Shown here: positions 1 to 5,420 of the stretch, piece after piece
How positions within the stretch are numbered: the stretch's first letter is position 1
Layout: the number at the start of each line of letters is the position of its first letter
Source of the DNA: Candidatus Woesearchaeota archaeon
GTDB taxonomy: Archaea > Nanobdellota > Nanobdellia > Woesearchaeales > GW2011-AR4
Reading direction: 5' to 3'
DNA: 7,572 nucleotides
Assembly: GCA_016185875.1 (NCBI GenBank)
Contig: JACPMS010000058.1
Coordinates: 1-7,572 of the forward strand
Translations under genes and position numbers: made by a program
Notes under the pieces: generated by a model
Seen by the model: the letters and a program-made list of their open reading frames with translations, nothing else
The model's database searches: none
Told to the model about the DNA's origin: nothing

Positions 1-2
1 AG

Positions 3-143
3 AATTTTGAAGCAATGGCAAACAGCGCAATCAACATGCTGAAGGAGCACAAGTTTCTGGTAAAAGACGACAGGATTGTGATTGTTTCTGATGTAAATCC
101 AAGAAAAAATGTTGACACTCTTGAAATAAGGACGATTGATTGA
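3..143 (+). CDS. pyk: Pyruvate kinase, C-terminal end (partial at window edge)
   Basis: The reading frame is open from the window edge and ends at TGA 141-143, giving the last 46 residues of a protein. It has a helix (around NSAINMLKEHKFL) followed by a strand-turn-strand tail (DDRIVIVSD, then VDTLEIRTI). This matches the end of the pyruvate kinase C-terminal domain, where a 'GD.vvvtaG' strand is followed by a final 'T..l.i..i' strand. Pyruvate kinase converts phosphoenolpyruvate and ADP to pyruvate and ATP in the cytoplasm. The active-site barrel lies outside the window, so the call rests on the tail pattern and on context: the next gene, malic enzyme, also makes pyruvate and starts one base after this stop. 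That spacing implies one transcript. Another enzyme with a similar terminal domain cannot be excluded. Confidence 0.6.
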   Translation, partial: NFEAMANSAINMLKEHKFLVKDDRIVIVSDVNPRKNVDTLEIRTID

Positions 144-144
144 A

Positions 145-1327
145 ATGGACATAAAAGAATCTGCATTAAAACTTCATAAAGAAAACAAGGGGAAATTAGC
201 TACCAAATCAAAGGTAAGCGTAAAGACAAAAGAAGACTTGAGCTTGGTTTACACTCCTGGAGTTGCCGAAGTCTGCAGGGAAATTGCTGCAGATAAAAGC
301 GCTATTTATGATTATACAATGAAATCAAATTCTGTTGCTGTTGTTACTGATGGAAGCGCTGTGCTTGGCCTTGGCAATATTGGAGCAGAAGCTTCATTGC
401 CTGTAATGGAAGGCAAATGCGTTCTTTTCAAGGAACTGGCTGATATAGATGCATTTCCAATCTGCATAAAAACTCAGGATGAAAATGAGATAATAAACAT
501 TGTAAAGAACATAGCTACTGTTTTTGGCGGAATTAATCTTGAAGACATATCAGCGCCAAGATGCTTCAAAATAGAAGAGGCACTGCTTGACATTGGGATT
601 CCTGTCATGCATGACGACCAGCACGGCTCTGCGATTGCAATTCTTGCTGCACTGATGAATGCTGCAAAGGTTGTAAACAAAAGAATAGACGACTTAAAGG
701 TTGTTATTAACGGGGCAGGAGCTGCTGGAACAGCAATAGCAAAACTATTGCTTTGCATGGGGCATAGACAAAAACATATGCACTTCTGTGAAGGAGATAA
801 TAGTCTGCGACAGCAAAGGCATTATTTACGATGGAAGAGCTGATTTGAATGAGTTTAAGGCACAATTGGCAAAAGCCACAAACAGGGCTAAAAGAAAAGG
901 CAATTTGAAAGATGCCTTGGATGGAGCTGACGCTTTCATAGGAGTATCAACTGGAAATTTGCTTAAGGCTGATGATTTAAGAAGCATGAACAAGGAAGCC
1001 ATCATTTTTGCAATGGCTAACCCTGTGCCGGAAATTATGCCGCAGGAAGCAAGCAAGGTTGCTGCTGTTGTAGGCACTGGAAGAAGCGACTTCCAAAACC
1101 AAATCAACAATTCATTGGTGTTTCCAGGCGTTTTCAGGGGAGCTCTTGATGCAAAGGCAGTCTTGATTAACAACGAGATGAAGATAGCTGCTGCGCATGC
1201 ACTTGCAAATTGCATAAATCCAGCAAGCGACAGAATTTTGCCGTACACATTAGACAAGCAAGTCGCTCAAAAAGTGGCAGAAGCTGTAAAAAATGCTGCG
1301 ATAGAAACTGATGCCGTTAGAAAATAA
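145..1327 (+). CDS. Malic enzyme (malate to pyruvate), interrupted by a one-base frameshift
   Basis: Malic enzyme oxidatively decarboxylates malate to pyruvate, CO2 and NAD(P)H. The first frame runs from ATG 145 to a stop ending at 843; the second frame is open through 1327. Removing one G from the run at 759-762 joins them as Met-Gly-Ile-Asp and restores a 393-residue protein, normal for the short prokaryotic form. Restored numbering: catalytic Tyr36 in VYTPGVAEV, Lys91 in MEGK, metal-ligand motifs LEDI (Glu133, Asp134) and HDDQHG (Asp157-158), and dinucleotide loop GAGAAG 190-195. After the break come the second Rossmann strand ending in CDSKG (221-225), FAMANPVPE (288-296), TGRSDFQNQ (311-319) and the paired Asn 321-322. 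ATG 145 is preferred over the in-frame TTG at 136, which would overlap pyruvate kinase. As written, only 232 residues, including 26 off-frame, would be made. A sequencing or assembly indel is the simplest explanation; a true pseudogene is possible. Cofactor preference cannot be judged. Confidence 0.9.
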
Positions 1328-1344
1328 TTTTATTATTGTTTTTT
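1328..1344 (+). terminator. T-rich termination region after malic enzyme
   Basis: Directly after the TAA stop the plus strand is T-rich and ends in a run of six T (1339-1344). Archaeal RNA polymerase terminates at such tracts without needing a hairpin. A separate promoter for the next gene follows at once, which supports an end of transcription here. Confidence 0.4.
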
Positions 1345-1357
1345 AACCCTTAAACCA

Positions 1358-1370
1358 AATATTTAAAAAC
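1358..1370 (+). promoter_or_regulatory. TATA box of trxB
   Basis: AATATTTAAAAAC holds a TTTAAAA core centred near 1365, about 25 bases before ATG 1390. This is the usual archaeal TATA to transcription start distance, so the mRNA probably begins at or next to the start codon. No Shine-Dalgarno sequence is seen. Confidence 0.5.
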
Positions 1371-1389
1371 TACTTCTTTTCCTTGTTTG

Positions 1390-2391
1390 ATGATGCCAAA
1401 CAATAATATGCCCAGGAACATGTATGATGTTGTGATAATAGGCGCTGGCTGCGCTGGATTGGGAGCAGCAATGTATGCCGGCAGGCTTAATATGAAAACT
1501 TTGATTATAGCCGATAACATAGGCGGCACTATTACTCTTACTGATGTGGTTGAAAACTATCCTGGCTTCATAAGGCTGACTGGACAGGAACTGGCAGACA
1601 ACCTGAGAAAACATGCAGAAGACTATAAAATTGAGAAGGAAGAGGCAAAAGTTACTAAGATAAGGAAGGAGCATGGCTGCTTTTTTGTTGAGACAAATGA
1701 AAAAAAGGTTCACGAATCAAAGACAATAATCTTTGCAACAGGCACAGAATGGCGCAAGCTTAACATTCCAGGCGAAAAAGAATTTGCGAGTAAGGGAGTG
1801 CACTATTGCGCCCTGTGTGACGGGGCAATTTATCAAAACAGGGTTGTTGCAGTTGTTGGAGGGGGCGACAGCGCTGCAAAAGAGGCATTATTATTGTCTC
1901 AGTATGCCAGCAAAGTCTATGTTATTGTAAGAGGGGACAAGCTGAGGGGCGAACCTATCAATAATGACAGGGTTGCAAAAAACCCTAAAATTGAAGTTGT
2001 AACTAATGTGAATGTCAGGGAAATAGCAGGAGACAAAGTTGTAAAAGGAATCAAATTGGACAAGCCGGTTAATGGAAACACCACCTTAAACTTGGATGCT
2101 GTTTTTGCTGCTATAGGGCATATTGCATTGTCGCAGCTTGCAAAAGATGCAGGAGTTTCAACAAATGAAAAAGGAGAGGTGATGATTGACAGGGAATCCA
2201 AAACAAATGTGCCGGGTTTTTTCGCAGCAGGCGATGTTTGCGATACCCATTTCAAGCAGGCCATTACAGGAGTAAGCGAAGGGGTGACTGCCGTTTATTC
2301 AGCGTACACTTATATCAATGAAAATGAATTTATCTGCCCAGTTGGCAACGAGGATTTGATGGTTAAGGTTGAGAACAAGAAAAAGAAATAA
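1390..2391 (+). CDS. trxB: Thioredoxin reductase (FAD-dependent)
   Basis: A 333-residue low-molecular-weight thioredoxin reductase-type flavoprotein, which passes electrons from a nicotinamide cofactor through FAD and a redox disulfide to thioredoxin in the cytoplasm. The order is typical: FAD-binding GAGCAG at 18-23, IIFATG at 113-118, the redox-active CALC disulfide Cys140/Cys143 followed by DGA, second nucleotide site GGGDSA at 157-162, and FAD-contacting FFAAGD at 277-282. The NADPH phosphate-binding segment, usually HRRDxFRA, reads VRGDKLRG (180-187), so the second arginine is glycine. This leaves NADPH use uncertain. The C-terminus ends in a lysine-rich tail (VENKKKK). Start: ATG 1390 is chosen over TTG 1387 because it is the stronger codon and fits the TATA spacing; ATG at 1393, 1408 and 1420 are also possible, the last giving MYDVVIIG, where the conserved fold begins. 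It is monocistronic by its own promoter. Confidence 0.93.
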   Translation: MMPNNNMPRNMYDVVIIGAGCAGLGAAMYAGRLNMKTLIIADNIGGTITLTDVVENYPGFIRLTGQELADNLRKHAEDYKIEKEEAKVTKIRKEHGCFFVETNEKKVHESKTIIFATGTEWRKLNIPGEKEFASKGVHYCALCDGAIYQNRVVAVVGGGDSAAKEALLLSQYASKVYVIVRGDKLRGEPINNDRVAKNPKIEVVTNVNVREIAGDKVVKGIKLDKPVNGNTTLNLDAVFAAIGHIALSQLAKDAGVSTNEKGEVMIDRESKTNVPGFFAAGDVCDTHFKQAITGVSEGVTAVYSAYTYINENEFICPVGNEDLMVKVENKKKK

Positions 2392-2400
2392 ATGATTTTA

Positions 2401-2409
2401 ATATATAAA
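2401..2409 (+). promoter_or_regulatory. TATA-like box before the small ORF
   Basis: ATATATAAA is centred near 2405, about 24 bases upstream of TTG 2429. The spacing matches the other TATA boxes of this window. AT-rich intergenic DNA produces such matches easily, so support is modest. Confidence 0.3.
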
Positions 2410-2428
2410 GTTAATTAATGAAGAAGGG

Positions 2429-2542
2429 TTGAATAAGATTTTGTCGCCAGAAGAAATGACACAGCCGAAAGAGCCTGATAAGGAGATGATATTTAAGATT
2501 AAGAATAATGATAATTATAGGAGGATTTTGGAGAATTTGTGA
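2429..2542 (+). CDS. Possible 37-residue small protein
   Basis: An open frame begins at TTG 2429 and ends at TGA 2540-2542. The product is small, charged and helix-prone: it begins NKILSPEEMTQPKEP after the start residue and ends YRRILENL, with no membrane segment or cysteine. A TATA-like box 24 bases upstream would give a leaderless mRNA at this codon. An internal ATG at 2456 would give 28 residues. I do not recognise the peptide. It could be a real small gene, the relic of a longer gene whose start was lost when the neighbouring minus-strand gene arrived, or chance coding in AT-rich DNA. Its mixed, charged composition is more protein-like than a random frame here. Confidence 0.27.
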   Translation: MNKILSPEEMTQPKEPDKEMIFKIKNNDNYRRILENL

Positions 2543-2548
2543 AATTAT

Positions 2549-2576
2549 AAATTTTAATTTTTTGGATTAAAAATTT
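2549..2576. terminator. AT-rich imperfect inverted repeat between convergent genes
   Basis: AAATTTTAAT at 2549-2558 pairs with ATTAAAAATTT at 2566-2576, apart from one bulged base. It lies between the ends of the plus-strand small ORF and the minus-strand orphan gene, and overlaps the stop codon of the latter. T-runs of four to six bases are present on both strands. It could end transcription from either side, but such matches are frequent in AT-rich DNA. Confidence 0.27.
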
Positions 2577-3430
2577 ACACGAATGCATTCTCTATGTTCT
2601 TCTGGTGTCATCATCCTTCCTCGTTCTAAACTAACAGCTTCTAAACTAGTAATCAAATGAGCATTTCTATTGAATAAATTTTCCATTACGTAAAAAAGAG
2701 CCAGTCCTTGATGATTCGTCATAGCATTACGAGTTAAAGGCGTATTTTCTCCCAAATGTTTTTTCATACTCTTTCTAACATCTTCATCTCTTACCATTGC
2801 AGTAGCGATATCTACTAATTGAACCTCAAATTCCGTTTGGTAGGTCCCTAACGGTTTTACTTTTTTTGTTAAGTCCCCAATTTTTGTTTCTAATGAATCC
2901 GCAACGTGACCAGCAATAAGCCCTCTCATTTCATCGGATTCAAACATTCCTGCTAGCATTCGTAAATACTCCCTCTCTGTTACTCCGCCACTTAAATGTG
3001 TCCTCAAGCCCGATAATTTTTTTCTTACTCTATGCTCTTGTCCAACGGATTGCCTAACATCAGCTGCAAATGATTTGACTGCATTCTCAACATAATCTCG
3101 CAAAGAAGGTCGCCCTCTTTGTGCTTCTTTCATCATTTGAGCAACAATAAGTCTGTCATCTAAAACAGGTTTACCGAGACCACGATCAAACAAATAAAAG
3201 TTAACTGGATATCCAGCACCATAATCAGTATCTCTCCTTATTCTTGCTGCCTTTCCATCTTTTTCAGCAACAATTTCAAGAGGATATAAAACTTCATTTG
3301 TAGTACTAAAATATTTTAATTTGGTTGGCTCATATCTAAATCCTATTTTTAATGCACTGCCATCTTGAAGTTCGATATCCAATTTCCCTTGTTTAAAATC
3401 TAGTTCGTAAGTAGGGCTTTGGTTATCCAT
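2567..3430 (-). CDS. Unrecognised 287-residue protein
   Basis: I do not recognise this family. The first ~100 residues alternate short polar and hydrophobic stretches and look beta-rich (YELDFKQGKLDIELQDG, then LKIGFRYEP and YPLEIVAEKDG). From about residue 95 the rest is mostly charged helix, with arginine-rich segments near 107-112 and 132-145. There is no signal peptide, membrane span or cysteine-pair motif (one Cys, near the C-terminus), so it should be a soluble cytoplasmic protein. It sits alone on the opposite strand between trxB and mdh with its own TATA box. All ten glutamine codons are CAA and several arginines use CGN, unlike the AGA/AGG-rich metabolic neighbours and the CAG-leaning trxB. 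This suggests acquisition or a different expression history. The long clean frame and the placed promoter support a real gene. No function can be assigned. Confidence 0.72.
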   Translation of the reverse strand: MDNQSPTYELDFKQGKLDIELQDGSALKIGFRYEPTKLKYFSTTNEVLYPLEIVAEKDGKAARIRRDTDYGAGYPVNFYLFDRGLGKPVLDDRLIVAQMMKEAQRGRPSLRDYVENAVKSFAADVRQSVGQEHRVRKKLSGLRTHLSGGVTEREYLRMLAGMFESDEMRGLIAGHVADSLETKIGDLTKKVKPLGTYQTEFEVQLVDIATAMVRDEDVRKSMKKHLGENTPLTRNAMTNHQGLALFYVMENLFNRNAHLITSLEAVSLERGRMMTPEEHRECIRVNF

Positions 3431-3450
3431 TTTATGAGTAGAATGAATAT

Positions 3451-3463
3451 ATTATTTAAAAAC
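3451..3463 (-). promoter_or_regulatory. TATA box of the 287-residue orphan gene
   Basis: Read on the minus strand, GTTTTTAAATAAT is centred about 28 bases before the ATG at 3430. This predicts a transcript starting at or within a few bases of the start codon. Confidence 0.45.
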
Positions 3464-3604
3464 TTTTCGCTACTTTAGAGTTAAAAATTTTGCTTTAGTG
3501 AGCACTTAATTATTTGCTAGGAGAAATAGGATATGTGATATACTTTCTAAAACCAGCATAGAGAATAAGATGCACGAATAGATTCAAAGAAACTCAAACC
3601 AACA
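3464..3604. other. AT-rich divergent intergenic stretch without recognised genes
   Basis: This stretch separates the promoter of the minus-strand orphan gene from that of mdh. I see no ORF of useful length, tRNA, clear repeat or hairpin in it. It is long for this compact window and could hold an unrecognised RNA or be flanking DNA brought in with the orphan gene. Confidence 0.3.
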
Positions 3605-3615
3605 CCTTTAAAAAC
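3605..3615 (+). promoter_or_regulatory. TATA box of mdh
   Basis: CCTTTAAAAAC has its TTTAAAAA core centred near 3610, about 29 bases before ATG 3640. The same TTTAAAAAC string is found before trxB. Little or no leader is predicted and no Shine-Dalgarno sequence is visible. Confidence 0.5.
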
Positions 3616-3639
3616 AACCAAAAAATCCCACAAACAATA

Positions 3640-4575
3640 ATGTCACGCCCAAAAATCTCAATCATTGGAGCAGGCAATGTAGGGGCAACAACAGCGCACT
3701 GGATTGCTTCAAAAGAGCTTGGAGATGTTGTTATTCTGGATATAGTTGAAGGAATGCCACAGGGAAAGGGCTTGGACTTGCTTGAAGCAGCGCCTGTGGA
3801 AGGCTTTGACGTTGATGTAAAGGGAACCAACAATTACGAGGATACAAAAAATTCTGACATTGTTGTTGTGACATCTGGTGTGCCTAGAAAGCCAGGCATG
3901 AGCAGGGATGACTTGATTTCAATAAACGCCAAGATTGTGAAGGAAGTTACTGAAAATGTGGTTAAACACTCGCCAAACTGCATTTTAATTGTTGTCACAA
4001 ATCCTTTGGATGCAATGGTATTTGTTGCCTCTGAAGTGAGCAATTTCCCAAAGCATAGAGTAATAGGAATGGCTGGAATTCTTGATTCAACAAGGTTCAG
4101 GACATTCATTGCAAAAGAGCTTGATGTTTCTGTTGAGGATGTTGATGCTATGGTGCTTGGAGGCCATGGTGATTCAATGGTGCCATTGCCGAGATACTCG
4201 ACTGTGAACGGAATCCCGATAACTGAACTTATGCCTCAAGAAAGAATAAATGCATTAGCGGAGAGGACTAGAAAAGGCGGGGAAGAAATTGTAAATTTAT
4301 TAAAAACAGGCTCTGCATTTTATGCTCCTGGGGCAGCAGTTGCAGAAATGGTTGAAGCAATCTTGAAGGACAAAAAAAGAATCTTGCCATGCGCTGCCTA
4401 CTGCAATTCAGAATATGGTGTTGGAGGCTATTTTGTAGGGGTTCCTGTAAAATTGAGCAGAAAAGGCGTTGAAAAAGTAATTGAATTAAAGCTTACAGAC
4501 GAGGAAAAAGATGCTTTTAGAAAGTCTGTGGAGCATGTTAAAAGCTTGGTGGCAACAACTGAAAAATATCTATAA
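3640..4575 (+). CDS. mdh: Malate dehydrogenase (LDH-like, NAD-dependent type)
   Basis: A 311-residue member of the lactate/malate dehydrogenase family, interconverting malate and oxaloacetate with NAD(H) in the cytoplasm. Visible features: dinucleotide loop GAGNVG at 10-15; Asp34 ending the second strand (VILDIVEG), which favours NAD over NADP; the mobile loop PRKPGMSRDD with Arg83 and Arg89; VTNPLDAM with Asn121; the Asp149/Arg152 pair in ILDSTRFR; and catalytic His176 in GGHGDSM. Arg83 is the discriminating residue: malate dehydrogenases carry arginine there and lactate dehydrogenases carry glutamine, so malate is the expected substrate. Length is normal and the frame is intact. It has its own promoter, but its role links to the malic enzyme and pyruvate kinase genes 2-3 kb upstream: oxaloacetate to malate here, malate to pyruvate there. 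The next gene begins about 40 bases later with its own TATA-like element. Confidence 0.95.
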   Translation: MSRPKISIIGAGNVGATTAHWIASKELGDVVILDIVEGMPQGKGLDLLEAAPVEGFDVDVKGTNNYEDTKNSDIVVVTSGVPRKPGMSRDDLISINAKIVKEVTENVVKHSPNCILIVVTNPLDAMVFVASEVSNFPKHRVIGMAGILDSTRFRTFIAKELDVSVEDVDAMVLGGHGDSMVPLPRYSTVNGIPITELMPQERINALAERTRKGGEEIVNLLKTGSAFYAPGAAVAEMVEAILKDKKRILPCAAYCNSEYGVGGYFVGVPVKLSRKGVEKVIELKLTDEEKDAFRKSVEHVKSLVATTEKYL

Positions 4576-4586
4576 AATATTCAAAA

Positions 4587-4599
4587 TATTTTTAAAATA
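4587..4599 (+). promoter_or_regulatory. TATA box of the 162-residue orphan gene
   Basis: The TTTTTAAAA core is centred near 4593. That is 26 bases before GTG 4619 but only 17 before the alternative TTG 4610, so it helps decide the start. The T-run within it (4589-4593) may also serve as the termination tract of mdh. Confidence 0.42.
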
Positions 4600-4618
4600 A
4601 ATTGAATTTTTGCATTTA

Positions 4619-5107
4619 GTGGGAGACTTGCTTGAGGGTATAATCAAATCAATCACTCGGAGCGGAAATAGAGTGGAGTTCCAGTTTAAAAGAGACGCGA
4701 TAATGTCTGAAGTTTCAGGCATGGTCTCAAATTTATTATCGCAGTATTTTTCAGAATTCTCTGACACACCATATTATCCCAACTTTGGGACAATTGAGCT
4801 TAAAAGAGGTCGTGGAGATTATGACTATGTAGTAAAGGGATATGACCCTGATAATAAAGTACTCTCCAAGAATATATCAGAGGAAGATGGAATTGCTTTA
4901 GGTTTTATAAAAGTTAGAGCCAGTGGCGACAAATTATTATCACGTATTGTAACAATCCAGATGAGGACAAAAGAGTCTTTGGGACAGAGATTTTGCATCG
5001 ATTACCCACTTTCAAAAGAAGTTGCACAAAAATTTATGGTATATGCAGCAATTCATAGTGGACCGCATAAACATTCTCAGTATCCTTTACCTACTCAACA
5101 CCGCTAA
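4619..5107 (+). CDS. Unrecognised 162-residue protein
   Basis: I do not recognise this protein. From GTG 4619 it gives 162 residues; the in-frame TTG at 4610 would add three. GTG fits the TATA spacing for a leaderless mRNA; neither has a Shine-Dalgarno sequence. The pattern suggests an alpha/beta soluble domain: a strand (NRVEFQFKRD), a helix (MVSNLLSQYFSEF), strands around GTIELKRGRGDYDYVVKGYD and ALGFIKVRASG, a strand (RIVTIQMRT), and a final helix from SKEVAQKFMVYAAI. The tail is rich in His, Gln and Pro (PHKHSQYPLPTQHR) and is probably disordered. There is no membrane span or signal peptide. Arginine codons include CGG and CGT as well as AGA, unlike the core genes. It sits in line between mdh and the EF-like gene, whose TATA box starts at its stop codon. 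It may be an accessory gene; no function can be inferred. Confidence 0.6.
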   Translation: MGDLLEGIIKSITRSGNRVEFQFKRDAIMSEVSGMVSNLLSQYFSEFSDTPYYPNFGTIELKRGRGDYDYVVKGYDPDNKVLSKNISEEDGIALGFIKVRASGDKLLSRIVTIQMRTKESLGQRFCIDYPLSKEVAQKFMVYAAIHSGPHKHSQYPLPTQHR

Positions 5108-5116
5108 ATTTAAATA
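5105..5116 (+). promoter_or_regulatory. TATA box of the EF-Tu domain II-like gene
   Basis: TAAATTTAAATA overlaps the stop codon of the upstream gene. Its centre near 5112 predicts a start of transcription around 5138, leaving a leader of about 14 bases that just accommodates the Shine-Dalgarno sequence. Confidence 0.42.
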
Positions 5117-5140
5117 CTATCAAATTCCAATCTATGTTTT

Positions 5141-5148
5141 GGGGGTGA
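5141..5148 (+). promoter_or_regulatory. Shine-Dalgarno sequence of the EF-Tu domain II-like gene
   Basis: GGGGGTGA matches the archaeal anti-Shine-Dalgarno complement GGTGA and lies three bases before ATG 5152. It is the only strong ribosome binding site in the window and confirms that start over other in-frame codons. Confidence 0.6.
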
Positions 5149-5151
5149 ATT

Positions 5152-5415
5152 ATGGAACAAGCCGAGGAAATGAAAGTCGGGAAGGTAACGCACTTCTTTA
5201 CCAAAATAGGAGTTGCTGTGATAGAGATTACAGACGGCAGCGTAAAATCAGGCGACGAGATACACATAAAGGGGCACACAACTGACTTCAGGCAGAAAGT
5301 TGGCTCTATGCAGATAGAGCATGATAAGATTGAGATGGCAGAGCCTGGACAGTCAATTGGAGTCAAGGTAAGCGAGCCGGTAAGGGCCAATGACTTGGTT
5401 TACAAGGCAGTTTAG
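5152..5415 (+). CDS. Standalone EF-Tu domain II-like (translation-factor beta-barrel) protein
   Basis: An 87-residue protein formed by a single beta-barrel of the translation elongation factor domain II type. The markers are VGKVTHFFTKIGVAVIEI at the start, the turn SGDEIHIKG (residues about 34-42), the strand GSMQIEHDKIEMAEPGQ with its PGQ turn, and the closing GVKVSEPVRANDLVY. In elongation factors this domain follows the GTPase and contacts aminoacyl-tRNA or the ribosome. Here no GTPase motif is present, and the gene stands alone with its own promoter and ribosome binding site. Similar short proteins are known in archaea and bacteria as 'translation elongation factor-like', and a related barrel ends some U32 peptidases; their function is not established. 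The protein is cytoplasmic and looks complete. Its stop lies five bases from the stop of the convergent antiporter gene. Confidence 0.8.
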   Translation: MEQAEEMKVGKVTHFFTKIGVAVIEITDGSVKSGDEIHIKGHTTDFRQKVGSMQIEHDKIEMAEPGQSIGVKVSEPVRANDLVYKAV

Positions 5416-5420
5416 ATTAT

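Noticed and set aside
754..766. Programmed +1 frameshifting at the G run
   Set aside because: No stop codon or downstream structure of the kind used by known recoding sites is seen at the slip, and homopolymer indels are a simpler cause.
826..1257. Long minus-strand open frame inside malic enzyme, and similar ones opposite trxB, mdh and the antiporter
   Set aside because: They are low-complexity hydrophobic or Ser/Thr-rich shadows of well-conserved genes, with no promoter or recognisable motif.
788..1327. The second half of malic enzyme as an independent gene starting at GTG 788
   Set aside because: The family sequence continues unbroken through the junction in this frame upstream of 788, and no promoter or ribosome binding site precedes it; it is the frameshifted remainder.
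3464..3604. tRNA or structured RNA in the long divergent intergenic region
   Set aside because: No cloverleaf arms, T-loop GTTCRA box or strong stem was found by eye; only very short start-stop frames occur.
5022..5285. Plus-strand open frame overlapping the 162-residue orphan and the EF-like gene
   Set aside because: It overlaps two better-supported genes out of frame, and its product is rich in Arg, Asn and Tyr without family features.
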